DNA of 47,256 nt, from assembly GCA_013349825.1 (NCBI GenBank), contig DUYW01000004.1, positions 1 through 47,256 on the forward strand, given 5' to 3'. This document shows positions 26,039-35,978 of this stretch, piece after piece. Position 1 is the first letter of the stretch; each line of letters starts with the position of its first letter. The DNA comes from Gammaproteobacteria bacterium (lineage in GTDB: Bacteria > Pseudomonadota > Gammaproteobacteria > GCF-002020875). The translations under genes were made by a program, and so were the position numbers. The notes beneath the pieces were generated by a model, which was not told the DNA's origin, made no database searches, and was given only the letters and a program-made list of their open reading frames with translations.

Positions 26039-27709
26039 CTAATCCATTTGATAGGGTAGCCAAAGTTGTGCAGCTGCACCCTCACCCTTACCTTGACTAT
26101 CCAAGGTCAATTTCCCACCGACAGAGGCCACAAAATTCCCGGCCACATGGAGACCAAAACCTTGATTATTGAACTTTGTAGTGAACCCATAACGCATCAG
26201 CTTATGTTGAATATCCGGATCAATCCCATCCCCATTATCCTCGATCACCAGCTTCACACCGCCATCCTCTTGTACTGCCCGGATGATAATCACTCCACCC
26301 CCTTTCTGTAGTTGCTTCTGGTAAATTGCCTCACCAATCGCCTCCATACTATTGGTAATCAAAATCATTAGTACCTGCAATAGCTGGTTTCTGGGTAGCC
26401 GCACCTCAGGGACCACCTCATCAACTTGCCGCTGAAGGTCGATGGCTCTTCTGCGCATATCAGTCTCTAGCAATATAAACAGATCATCCAGCAACTGCAC
26501 AATTGAAAAACGGACCAGACTCCCCTTTAATTTAGGCCCTAAATATTGAGGTCTTACCGCCGTGGCAATCTGCTCCATCCCTCGCCATACACTCTCTTTA
26601 TTGCGCTCAAATTGCTGAAACAGATCTTCTAAAGCATCTGGCAGGCGCAGAGATAACATATTGACAGATGTCTTTACTTTCTCCAGGTCACCCTCCACCA
26701 TCGCCAAACTCATCTGTTGCTGAATACGTACAAAAACCTCCTTGAGCTTGTGCATCTCATCAATCCCCTGCATCATCTCAGCAAAAGAGGATTGGGTTGA
26801 CTGAATGGTATTCCCCACATGGTGAAGGATACTGGAAGACATCTCGGCAACTCCTGCCTGAAAAGCCGCAAACTGCTCACGCGCCTCTATACGTACACGA
26901 CTGCTTAAATCACTCAATATCAGCACATGCCGCTGCTGTTTGTGGTGCTTACTTCCCCAGTAACGAAAGGCATAATGGAGCAACAGATGGCTACCATCTG
27001 CTTTCTCAATGGTAATTTCCCCTCTGGCAGGGTTTGGTTCATATTTAAGCAGACGCTGAATGGTCGGCAGTGGACTTTTGATAATCCTCTCTGCATCCAT
27101 TCCAAATAGCTGTGTAGCGGCTCCATTTACATAGAGCAACTGCCCCTCATGGTCTGACACCAGTATGGATTCATCCACAGTCTCTAGAACGGATTCGAGA
27201 GTACCTTCAAGACGTTGCCTCATCTCCTGCTCTTTCAACTGACCGCACAACTGTTGATCAAAATAGTGCGTTAGCTGCAGCACCTCCTGATCCAGAAATG
27301 GAGCCCCCAACAGCAATTCCTCTTTTTGCAGCTGGATCAGTGGTTGAGCATGCCGTTCACGTTCGGCCACAAACACACAGTGAACCCCTGTTGCACAATC
27401 CCGAACAACCTCCAACAACTGCTCTCCAGCCGCTCCAGAACAGATCGCCTCCGTGATAAAGGCAACGATAAAAGGCTCCCGCTGATCTGGTTGAATAAGG
27501 GTCACCGCTTTAGCAGCGGTGGAGACGCAAATCAAATCAAAGTAGCCCTCTGAAATAGTCTCGCTCTGTTTAAAGATTTTTCGAAAATGGTCATGCCGGG
27601 TTAAATCTCCATCAACGATCAGAACCTTTCTGCCAGAATGTTTGTTTGCTGCACGACCAATCAAGGCATCCACAGAGGAGACCATCGTTATAGGGTCTAG
27701 ATTAGTCAA
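26039..27709 (-). CDS. Soluble sensor histidine kinase with degenerate receiver and PAS domain
   Basis: A 556-aa cytoplasmic kinase with no membrane segment. Residues 27-150 resemble a receiver fold (KVLIVDGDLTRHD) but lack the phospho-acceptor aspartate: the expected site reads VAFITEAI. A coiled segment (155-172) and a PAS domain (172-275, ILVSDHEGQLLYVNGAA) follow. The H-box is unusual, SSSILHHVGNTIQSTQ (H296/H297), rather than the common SHELRTPL form. The ATPase domain is complete, with N-box ITNSMEAI (N453), G1 DNGDGI, F-box GFTTK and G2 GFGLHVAGN. It lies 42 bases after the XRE-receiver gene on the same strand and is its likely partner kinase. The signal is unknown. Confidence 0.88.
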   Translation of the reverse strand: MTNLDPITMVSSVDALIGRAANKHSGRKVLIVDGDLTRHDHFRKIFKQSETISEGYFDLICVSTAAKAVTLIQPDQREPFIVAFITEAICSGAAGEQLLEVVRDCATGVHCVFVAERERHAQPLIQLQKEELLLGAPFLDQEVLQLTHYFDQQLCGQLKEQEMRQRLEGTLESVLETVDESILVSDHEGQLLYVNGAATQLFGMDAERIIKSPLPTIQRLLKYEPNPARGEITIEKADGSHLLLHYAFRYWGSKHHKQQRHVLILSDLSSRVRIEAREQFAAFQAGVAEMSSSILHHVGNTIQSTQSSFAEMMQGIDEMHKLKEVFVRIQQQMSLAMVEGDLEKVKTSVNMLSLRLPDALEDLFQQFERNKESVWRGMEQIATAVRPQYLGPKLKGSLVRFSIVQLLDDLFILLETDMRRRAIDLQRQVDEVVPEVRLPRNQLLQVLMILITNSMEAIGEAIYQKQLQKGGGVIIIRAVQEDGGVKLVIEDNGDGIDPDIQHKLMRYGFTTKFNNQGFGLHVAGNFVASVGGKLTLDSQGKGEGAAAQLWLPYQMD

Positions 27710-27751
27710 CAGATTGTTCGAAGTTAGAGCAAGCTTTGCATTGGGCCATAA

Positions 27752-28456
27752 TCAATGAAGCAGCTCTCTCGCCTGCTGCCATTCATGCGCCATAAATGTT
27801 GAAAGCTGTATCAGTTCATCCTGCATATAGGGCTTCTGATGAAACACAAAGTGGCTCCCCACCTCTTCACGCATCTTCTGCAAAGTATGATCACGGTAGG
27901 CTGAAATAATGATTATTCGGATTTCAGGATCAACCTTACGGATTTCCCGAGCTGTTTTCAGACCATCCCAACCATTCGGCATACGCATATCCAGAAACAA
28001 CAGGGTATAGGGCAGATTTTGCTTCACGGCCTCTTTGACCCGCTTCAGCCCGACCTCACCACTGGTAACGGTATCAATGGTAAATTTCTGACTCTCTACT
28101 GAGCTGGAGGTAGCCTGTAGAAGCTCTAACAGTGAACTGATTCCACTCTGCTGTGTTGATTCAAAAGTCTGTTGGTAGCCTCGCAAAATCTCCGGATCAT
28201 CATCGACAGCAAGAATGCGAATCGTCTCCAACAATGGAACTATGCCATTTTTTACCTCTCTGGAGAGCTGCTGCGGCCTAAGCGGATAACCCAAATAACG
28301 AAAGACACGATCCACCTTGTCGAAACCACCATGAAAACGGCTATTTTCCATCATTGACAGCTCTTGACGACTGTTACCAGTGGCATCCGCCAATTGCTGT
28401 TGTGTCATTCCTGCCTGTTTACGCAAAACTTTCAGAAGATCCCAGAAATTATCCAT
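27752..28456 (-). CDS. Response regulator with N-terminal XRE helix-turn-helix (XRE-receiver fusion)
   Basis: A 234-aa regulator with inverted architecture. Residues 1-65 form a Cro/C1-type helix-turn-helix (VLRKQAGMTQQQLADATGNSRQELSMMENSRF). Residues 78-225 form a receiver with acidic pocket AVDDDPE, phospho-acceptor D156 (FLDMRMPNGWDG), ISAY and K208 (HQKPY). An insertion of about 30 residues follows the first receiver helix. Most response regulators place the receiver first and use OmpR, NarL or NtrC outputs, so this layout is uncommon. The ATG at 28456 starts the helix-turn-helix directly and has AAGGA upstream; an ATG at 28468 is the alternative. Two palindromes upstream are its probable operators. 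The cognate kinase follows. Confidence 0.88.
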   Translation of the reverse strand: MDNFWDLLKVLRKQAGMTQQQLADATGNSRQELSMMENSRFHGGFDKVDRVFRYLGYPLRPQQLSREVKNGIVPLLETIRILAVDDDPEILRGYQQTFESTQQSGISSLLELLQATSSSVESQKFTIDTVTSGEVGLKRVKEAVKQNLPYTLLFLDMRMPNGWDGLKTAREIRKVDPEIRIIIISAYRDHTLQKMREEVGSHFVFHQKPYMQDELIQLSTFMAHEWQQARELLH

Positions 28457-28517
28457 TGCAGCAGTCATCCTTATCAGAGGCAGATTCAAAGACTCGTTCT
28501 ATAAACGTTCCATATCC

Positions 28518-28532
28518 TTAGAGTACCTCTAA
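28518..28532 (-). promoter_or_regulatory. Operator-like palindrome 1
   Basis: TTAGAG-TAC-CTCTAA is a perfect 6-3-6 inverted repeat. On the minus strand it covers a possible -10 element (TACTCT, 28525-28520) lying 16 bases after a TTGACT -35 candidate (28547-28542). Binding here would block transcription of the XRE-receiver gene. Confidence 0.65.
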
Positions 28533-28552
28533 AATATACTTAGTCAATATTC

Positions 28553-28567
28553 TTAGAGTATCTCTAA
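28553..28567 (-). promoter_or_regulatory. Operator-like palindrome 2
   Basis: TTAGAG-TAT-CTCTAA is the same perfect 6-3-6 inverted repeat, centred 35 bases from copy 1 and upstream of the -35 candidate. Flanking bases are also conserved (CTTAGAG before and AAA/AAG-TAT after), so the paired sites are very unlikely to be accidental. Confidence 0.65.
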
Positions 28568-28650
28568 AGTATCGTTGAGTCCATTCCCTTGATATATAGA
28601 AAAACTGAGATACATAGTAGCAGCCTCCCCCTTACAACAACAAGCCATAT

Positions 28651-29295
28651 TCACTCACCTCGATGGGGTGATGACGAATCCTCTTTAACCGCTCTGGCGA
28701 CTGTGTACGCCTTCCCCTGTTTCAACTTCTTGTAATTACCAAAAACATCTTTAAAGTTTCGTTTGATAAACTCTCTCAGCCCATTAATAGTGACAACCAC
28801 AATTTGTGAACCAGGTTTCATCCTCTGATAACTATCACACAACAGTATGGTCAACAACTCACGACCCACCTTGGCAGGGATATTGGAAACCACCGTATCA
28901 AAATAGAGATCATCCGCTACCCCACTCAATCCGTTTGAAAGATAGGCACGACAGTTGGGCAGGTTGTTACTGAGCGCATTGCGGTTGGCATACTCAACGG
29001 CAAGATAATCTTTATCCACCATGTGAATCTCCCCCTGAGGTATCTCTTTACCCATAGCTACACCGAGTGGTCCATAGCCACAACCAATATCCAAAACTGT
29101 CTCACTATCTTCAACATCGAGATACTCCAATAGTAGATGGGTCCCCTCATCAATGGCTCGTGGACTGAACAGCCCCCAGGTTGTACGAAAATTGAGTGTA
29201 TGCCCCAGTAGCTGCTCTTGAAAAATGATATCTTTTTTCAGCTGTTCTACTGAACCACATCCCTGAACGGGCAGAGTCGAGTGCTTTTTTTTCAT
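28651..29295 (-). CDS. Class I SAM-dependent methyltransferase (RsmC/YbxB-like, MTS fold)
   Basis: A 214-aa methyltransferase with motif I VLDIGCGYGPLG (67-78), an acidic motif II (MVDKD, 92-96) and a position equivalent to the N-P-P-[FYI] catalytic motif at 138-141. That motif here reads NIPA instead of NPPx. The overall order matches the small MTS-domain group including RsmC C-terminal domains and YbxB, which methylate the N2 of guanine in rRNA. The altered motif IV leaves target and activity uncertain. The gene is divergent from purB and single on its strand. Confidence 0.8.
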   Translation of the reverse strand: MKKKHSTLPVQGCGSVEQLKKDIIFQEQLLGHTLNFRTTWGLFSPRAIDEGTHLLLEYLDVEDSETVLDIGCGYGPLGVAMGKEIPQGEIHMVDKDYLAVEYANRNALSNNLPNCRAYLSNGLSGVADDLYFDTVVSNIPAKVGRELLTILLCDSYQRMKPGSQIVVVTINGLREFIKRNFKDVFGNYKKLKQGKAYTVARAVKEDSSSPHRGE

Positions 29296-29397
29296 TCTGC
29301 CATTTTCTCACCTTGGATGGCTGTCGTCTCGCTTTTATCTTACAACAGCCCGTATAATTCACAACATATTATGGGCACCTCTACAAAGTAACAATAG

Positions 29398-30803
<1,406 letters not shown>

Positions 30804-30804
<1 letters not shown>

Positions 30805-31502
30805 TGATGAATGATTCCCGTATTGTGGTAGCCCTCGACTTTCCATCCGCTCATGAGGCATTGGCACTGGCTGAACAACTCGATCCTAACGGGTGCCGTG
30901 TCAAGGTAGGTAAAGAGCTCTTCACCCGTTCTGGGCCAGAGACAGTACGTCGATTGGTTGATCAGGGTTTTGATGTCTTCCTCGACCTGAAATACTACGA
31001 TATACCCAACACAGTAGCCCGTGCCTGTTCCGCAGCAGCCGACCTCGGGGTTTGGATGGTCAATGTACACGGCTCTGGTGGTCGCAAAATGATGGAGGCC
31101 GCCCGTAGCGCCCTCAGTGGTGACCATACACCCCTGCTGATTGCGGTTACTGTACTGACCAGCATGGACCAGAGTGATTTGGTTGAGCTGGGAGTCGATA
31201 CCTCTCCGGCAGATCAGGTACTGCGACTGGCGAAACTCGCTGACTCTTCCGGTATGGATGGGGTCGTCTGCTCCCCACAAGAGATCTCCTTACTGAGAGA
31301 AGAGATCCCCAGTAGCTTCAAGTTAGTCACTCCGGGCATTCGTCCTGCCGGCAGTGCTACAGGAGATCAGAAGCGCATTATGACCCCGGCTCAGGCGGTC
31401 GGACTGGGCAGTGACTGGCTGGTGATTGGACGCCCGATTACCGGGGCAGAAGATCCGTTGGCAGCACTGAATGCGATCAATGCTGAATTAACCTTGGTTT
31501 GA
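30804..31502 (+). CDS. pyrF: Orotidine 5'-phosphate decarboxylase
   Basis: Final step of UMP synthesis. The product is about 232 aa, normal length, with the catalytic block [14 protein letters not shown] (D-x-K-x2-D network), [12 protein letters not shown], and the phosphate-binding [16 protein letters not shown] with a [12 protein letters not shown] end. The ATG at 30804 overlaps the purB stop (TGATG) and has AAGGA just upstream; a second ATG follows immediately. Coupling of purB and pyrF joins purine and pyrimidine synthesis in one transcript. It converges with lapB with only 40 bases between. Confidence 0.95.
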
Positions 31503-31542
31503 TGGCGTACTAAGAGACAAAGACGTTAATAACGCTGTTACT

Positions 31543-32739
31543 CTATTCTCCAGAGACCCCGACAATCGGTTTGATGGTATTCCAGCGGTTACAGCCGGGA
31601 CATTGCCAGTGAAGATGGTGCGCCTGAAATCCACACTGCCCACATTGATACTCCGGCTTCTCCTCCTGCAGCTGAAGTGTCAATGCCTGCAACCCCAACA
31701 GCCCATCGCGTGCATCGGGTGCTTCAGCATGAGTCAGATTCAGTTTAATCAACTGCTCCAACCCGCGTACTGAAGGGCGTTGTTTCAACTGCTGAACCAG
31801 GTACTGTTCCGCTTTGCGCCCACCATGCATCAACTGGACCTGATCAACCGTAGCCAATAGAACTGTTGTACTGGGATGAGCTTCCAACAGTGCACTCAGA
31901 TAACTCAATACCTCATCTGGCTTTCCCTCTTCTCGATAGAGAGACAGCAACGGCTTAATCACATTGGGAATGTAGCTAGCACTCTGTCGTTCAATGCTCT
32001 TGTAGCTCTCAATTGCGAGCTGCTTACGACCCGTGGTTGCATAAATTTCAGCCCGAATAATGGTGGCACGGACAGAGTTGGGATCTTCTCTCAATGCCTG
32101 ATCCACCAGATGAGAGGCCTCTTTTAAATCACTCGAAAAGCGGGCAATTTCTGCTTTTTCACAGAGAAATTGTGCAATGGTTGCGCGACTATTCGCCTCA
32201 TTTACTGGACTTTGTTGTCCACTACGCAGTTGGCGACGCAGTGTCTCAATGGCACGATCCCACTCCTTCTCCTGCTGATAAATAATCACCAGATAACTGT
32301 AGGCATCCTGCTGATGGAGTTCCAGCTCAAGCAAGTCCAGGAAAGGGCGCTCTGCGCGGTCCAACAGCCCCGCTTTCATATAGTCTCTCCCCAACTCCAA
32401 CAGCGCTAAAGCCCTCTGTTCACCCGTGAGCATCTCACTCTTGACCAGATTACTGTGAAGTTGAATTGCCTGAGAGGTATCCCCCTGTCGTCGAAACAAC
32501 GTACCCAGCGCAAGGTGCGTCTCCACCATTTCCGGCTCCTCTTCCAACAGTCTCGAGAAGAGATCAATGGCACGCTCTTGCTCCTGATTTACAAGAAAGT
32601 TGAGTCCCTGAAAATAGCTGGAAGAGAGATGGTTGGTTCGTTCATGAACACTCTCCTCTCCTCTTTTGGCCAGCCACCACCCGGAAGCAGCCGCTACAGG
32701 CAGTAACAGAAACCCCAAATAGGGGAATAGTGTGTTCAT
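31543..32739 (-). CDS. lapB: Lipopolysaccharide assembly protein B (LapB/YciM)
   Basis: Membrane-anchored TPR protein that in E. coli adjusts LPS synthesis by guiding FtsH degradation of LpxC. The 398-aa chain has an N-terminal membrane helix (about 3-22), TPR repeats through about 350, and a C-terminal rubredoxin-like metal site with two CxxC pairs (C366, C369 and C380, C383). Architecture and length match E. coli LapB (389 aa). The ATG overlaps the lapA stop by four bases. Confidence 0.95.
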   Translation of the reverse strand: MNTLFPYLGFLLLPVAAASGWWLAKRGEESVHERTNHLSSSYFQGLNFLVNQEQERAIDLFSRLLEEEPEMVETHLALGTLFRRQGDTSQAIQLHSNLVKSEMLTGEQRALALLELGRDYMKAGLLDRAERPFLDLLELELHQQDAYSYLVIIYQQEKEWDRAIETLRRQLRSGQQSPVNEANSRATIAQFLCEKAEIARFSSDLKEASHLVDQALREDPNSVRATIIRAEIYATTGRKQLAIESYKSIERQSASYIPNVIKPLLSLYREEGKPDEVLSYLSALLEAHPSTTVLLATVDQVQLMHGGRKAEQYLVQQLKQRPSVRGLEQLIKLNLTHAEAPDARDGLLGLQALTLQLQEEKPEYQCGQCGFQAHHLHWQCPGCNRWNTIKPIVGVSGE

Positions 32740-32975
32740 TCAGGTATGGATTTGAGCGCCTTACGCAGACGAATCCGTAATGAGAGCAACAAGGGAAGTG
32801 CTGACAGGATGCCTAACACCACACCACAAGCAAGCATTGCCACCAACAGTAGCGACAGGGGAAATTCACCTTGTCCCAAATAGTAGTCAAAGGGAACGGG
32901 TGATGCATTGAGCACAGAGAACAGTGTCCCCAGAGCAATCACAATCAGAAACAGAACCAGAGTGATTAAGCGCAC
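32736..32975 (-). CDS. lapA: Lipopolysaccharide assembly protein A (LapA/YciS)
   Basis: A 79-aa inner-membrane protein with two helices (about 3-22 and 38-60) joined by NASPVPFDYYLGQGEFPLSLL, the family signature, and a short basic C-terminus. It partners LapB in envelope LPS control. It starts at GTG (32975) with AAGGAA eight bases upstream. The stop overlaps lapB by four bases. It follows ihfB after 115 bases with no obvious terminator, the conserved ihfB-lapA-lapB order. Confidence 0.93.
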   Translation of the reverse strand: MRLITLVLFLIVIALGTLFSVLNASPVPFDYYLGQGEFPLSLLLVAMLACGVVLGILSALPLLLSLRIRLRKALKSIPE

Positions 32976-33090
32976 AGATAAATTTCCTTAATAAATCGAC
33001 TCATCCAGTGCTACCGATGTTCAAATAGAGCAGGCTTTGAAAAGTGTTACACAACTCAAACCCCATCTACAGCCAGACCATCAACAGCCA

Positions 33091-33390
33091 CTAAGCGTCT
33101 TTCTTCAGCCAGGCCTCATTAACACGCTCGCGTAACTCCTTGCCCGGTTTAAAATGCGGTACATATTTCTCTTGCAGAGCCACCGACTCTCCCGTTTTAG
33201 GGTTTCGTCCCATACGTGCGGGACGGTGGTGTAGAGAAAAGCTACCAAATCCACGAATTTCAATCCGCTGCCCTTCACCTAATGCCTCAGTCATCGACTC
33301 GATAATAGTCTTTACAGCCACCTCCACATCGGTATAAGCCAAGTGTGGTAGTTTTTTATATAACGATTCGATCAGTTCCGATTTTGTCAT
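33091..33390 (-). CDS. ihfB: Integration host factor beta subunit
   Basis: DNA-bending nucleoid protein that forms a heterodimer with IhfA. The 99-aa product shows the HU/IHF fold, with the arm motif RNPKTGESV containing the intercalating proline and [17 protein letters not shown] in the body. An N-terminal [10 protein letters not shown] and the GFGSF block support beta over alpha or HU, as does its position after rpsA. It is 77 bases downstream of rpsA with an imperfect hairpin between. Confidence 0.95.
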   Translation of the reverse strand: MTKSELIESLYKKLPHLAYTDVEVAVKTIIESMTEALGEGQRIEIRGFGSFSLHHRPARMGRNPKTGESVALQEKYVPHFKPGKELRERVNEAWLKKDA

Positions 33391-33420
33391 GTTTCATCTC
33401 GAATTGAGTAGAATTTTGGC

Positions 33421-33452
33421 TGCAGTTCGCTGAGAAAACCCAGCCAACTGCA
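33421..33452 (-). other. Imperfect hairpin between rpsA and ihfB
   Basis: TGCAGTTCGCTG (33421-33432) pairs with CAGCCAACTGCA (33441-33452) at 11 of 12 positions around an 8-base loop. No T-run follows on the minus strand. It could be a processing site or partial attenuator that tunes ihfB relative to rpsA. Confidence 0.45.
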
Positions 33453-33467
33453 ACCGCCCCCTCTTAG

Positions 33468-35144
33468 TTAAGCATCCATCTGCTTCTTAATCAGATCACC
33501 AATAGTGGTAGCGCCAGCCTCTTCAACAGCATTTGCCTCATTGTAGTCTTTGATTGCTTTCTCTTCATCCAGAGACTCTTTCTGTTTAACAGAGAGATTC
33601 AGCGTATGTGACTTGCGGTCCACACCCAAAATAGCCACCTCAATCTCGTCACCCTGGCTCAATAGGGTACGTGCATCTTCAACACGCTCACGAGAAATTT
33701 CAGAAGCACGTAGGTAACCACTAACATCTTCACTCAAAGAAACAACCGCACCACGTGCATCAACCTCACCTAAAATACCCACCACTACAGTACCGCGTGG
33801 ATTTTCGGCTACATAGGTAGAGAATGGATCTTGCCCCAACTGCTTGATGCCTAAGGAGATACGTTCACGCTCTGCATCAATGGCCAAAACAACGGTCTCA
33901 ACCTCATCACCCTTGGCGTAGTTACGGATCAACTCCTCGCCATTCTCCTGCCAGGAGATATCCGAGAGGTGGACCAGACCATCAATATCACCATCCAGAC
34001 CAATAAAGATTCCAAACTCGGTGATCGATTTAATATTACCCACAAGGCGATCCCCTTTCTTGTGTGAACTGCTGAACAGTTCCCATGGGTTCGCCTTGCA
34101 CTGCTTCATGCCAAGGGAGATGCGGCGACGCTCTTCGTCAATATCCAGCACCATGACCTCAACTTCTTCACCCATCGCGACAACCTTGGATGGGTGGATA
34201 TTCTTATTGGTCCAATCCATTTCAGAGGTGTGAACCAACCCCTCAACACCATCCTCAATCTCAACAAATGAACCATAATCTGCGATATTGGTAATCTTGC
34301 CAAACACACGTGTGCCTGCAGGGTAACGGCGTGCAATATTCATCCAGGGATCATCACCCATCTGCTTCAGCCCAAGAGAGACACGGTTACGTTCACGGTC
34401 ATAACGAAGTACCTGAACCTCAACCTCTTCACCAACATTAACCACTTCAGATGGATGGCGGACACGCTTCCAGGCCATATCCGTAATGTGCAACAGCCCA
34501 TCAATACCACCAAGATCAATAAACGCACCGTAATCGGTAAGGTTCTTGACGATACCCTTAATCTTCACACCCTCTTCCAGGGTCTTGAGCAGCTCTTCGC
34601 GCTCTGAACTATACTCTGCCTCAACCACCGCACGGCGGGAGACCACAACATTGTTACGTTTCTGATCCAGCTTGATAACCTTGAATTCCAGATCCTTACC
34701 TTCAAGGTAGGTGGTATCACGTACAGGACGCACATCCACCAGTGAACCCGGAAGGAAAGCACGGATATCGTCAAGGTCTACTGTAAAACCACCACGTACT
34801 TTGCCGCTAATCATTCCGGTAACCGTCTCATTCGCATCCAATGCAGCCTGCAGACGGGTCCACGCCTCTTGGCGCTTCGCTTTTTCACGAGAGAGAATGG
34901 TCTCACCATAACCATCTGCAACCGCCTCCAGCGCCACCTCAACGATGTCACCAATAGCAACTTCCAGTTCACCTTCACGGCTACGAAACTGCTCGGCTGG
35001 AATTGCAGCCTCAGTCTTCAACCCTGCATTAACCAGAACAACCTCATCGGTGATATCGATAACGGTACCACTGACCAACTCACCACTCTGCATGACGGTT
35101 GAACGGAAGCTCTCTTCTAGAAGTTCTGCAAAATTCTCACTCAT
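33468..35144 (-). CDS. rpsA: 30S ribosomal protein S1
   Basis: RNA-binding ribosomal protein needed to load most mRNAs. The 558-aa product has the six S1 OB-fold repeats of the gammaproteobacterial protein. Clear repeat cores are ALVNAGL-type sequence near residue 35, [45 protein letters not shown] and [23 protein letters not shown]. The leader (35145-35230) holds several short inverted repeats and only a modest AGGAAAAG ribosome site. This is consistent with S1 autoregulation known in E. coli but not proof of it. A terminator separates it from cmk. Confidence 0.97.
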   Translation of the reverse strand: MSENFAELLEESFRSTVMQSGELVSGTVIDITDEVVLVNAGLKTEAAIPAEQFRSREGELEVAIGDIVEVALEAVADGYGETILSREKAKRQEAWTRLQAALDANETVTGMISGKVRGGFTVDLDDIRAFLPGSLVDVRPVRDTTYLEGKDLEFKVIKLDQKRNNVVVSRRAVVEAEYSSEREELLKTLEEGVKIKGIVKNLTDYGAFIDLGGIDGLLHITDMAWKRVRHPSEVVNVGEEVEVQVLRYDRERNRVSLGLKQMGDDPWMNIARRYPAGTRVFGKITNIADYGSFVEIEDGVEGLVHTSEMDWTNKNIHPSKVVAMGEEVEVMVLDIDEERRRISLGMKQCKANPWELFSSSHKKGDRLVGNIKSITEFGIFIGLDGDIDGLVHLSDISWQENGEELIRNYAKGDEVETVVLAIDAERERISLGIKQLGQDPFSTYVAENPRGTVVVGILGEVDARGAVVSLSEDVSGYLRASEISRERVEDARTLLSQGDEIEVAILGVDRKSHTLNLSVKQKESLDEEKAIKDYNEANAVEEAGATTIGDLIKKQMDA

Positions 35145-35230
35145 AATATCTTTTCCTAAAATCTACACCAGGTGGCTGGTTAGCTAGCTGCCATCCGGCG
35201 GTTGTGGGGCACCCGATCAAGAGGCCCATG

Positions 35231-35266
35231 AAAAAAAACAGAGAGAATTGACCCTTCAATCCTCTC
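35231..35266 (-). terminator. Rho-independent terminator between cmk and rpsA
   Basis: On the minus strand GAGAGGATTGA and TCAATTCTCTC form an 11-bp stem (one G-U) with a 4-base loop, followed by CTG and eight T residues (complement of 35231-35238). It ends the cmk transcript, so rpsA needs a promoter inside or just after it, unless read-through occurs. Confidence 0.9.
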
Positions 35267-35291
35267 CAAATTTACTTTGCTGCAAGCCCTG

Positions 35292-35978
35292 CTATTCAGC
35301 AGACAAACCGCGCTCTGCTGCCATTGCCAGCACGGTTGATACCACATCATCAATTGACATCAATGTGGTATCCAGCGTAATCGCATCATCAGCAGCCTTT
35401 AACGGTGAGGCTGAGCGCTCGGAGTCCATTCGGTCTCTTGCCTCAATTTCCTGCTGAAGGGCGCGAATATTAGCATCGTCCCCTTTCTTGATCAACTGCT
35501 TATATCGCCTTTTAGCACGCTCTTCAGCGCTTGCCGTCAAAAAAATCTTTAATCCCGCATGAGGGAACACGGTTGTTCCCATATCACGACCATCCGCCAC
35601 TACACCTGGAGGCTGTTCAAAGTCACGTTGGCGCTGAAGTAACGCTGTACGTACAGCAGGCAGTGCCGCTACCTGTGAGGCTGTTTTTCCCGCCTGTTCG
35701 GTACGAATCTCCTGAGTCACCTCCTCTCCATCCAACAGCACACGCACCCCGAGATTGGGATCATCTGCACCAAAACTGACCCCCAATCGAGCTGCCTCTG
35801 CTGCCACCGCTGCCTCATTTTCAAAGGCTATCTGCTTTCGTACCGCAGACAGCCCCAACACACGATAGAGAGCACCACTATCCAGATAACCCCAACCCAA
35901 TTGATGTGCTACGGCAAGAGAGACCGTCCCTTTTCCTGCACCTCCCGGACCATCAATGGTAATCACTCCAGCCGTCAT
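35292..35978 (-). CDS. cmk: Cytidylate kinase
   Basis: Phosphorylates CMP and dCMP. The 228-aa product has the P-loop DGPGGAGKGT (9-18), DSGALYRVLG, VVADGRDMGTTVFPHAGLKIFLTAS and RYKQL lid residues, all standard. The start overlaps the aroA stop by four bases. The aroA-cmk-rpsA order is widely conserved in Gammaproteobacteria. Confidence 0.97.
   Translation of the reverse strand: MTAGVITIDGPGGAGKGTVSLAVAHQLGWGYLDSGALYRVLGLSAVRKQIAFENEAAVAAEAARLGVSFGADDPNLGVRVLLDGEEVTQEIRTEQAGKTASQVAALPAVRTALLQRQRDFEQPPGVVADGRDMGTTVFPHAGLKIFLTASAEERAKRRYKQLIKKGDDANIRALQQEIEARDRMDSERSASPLKAADDAITLDTTLMSIDDVVSTVLAMAAERGLSAE

Noticed and set aside
25870-26085. A 71-codon minus-strand frame downstream of the kinase
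   Set aside because: It overlaps the kinase end and the terminator hairpin and shows no ribosome site or protein-like pattern.
31520-31560. GAGAATAGAG match to the element end near the lapB stop
   Set aside because: Only ten bases match and no further similarity extends on either side.
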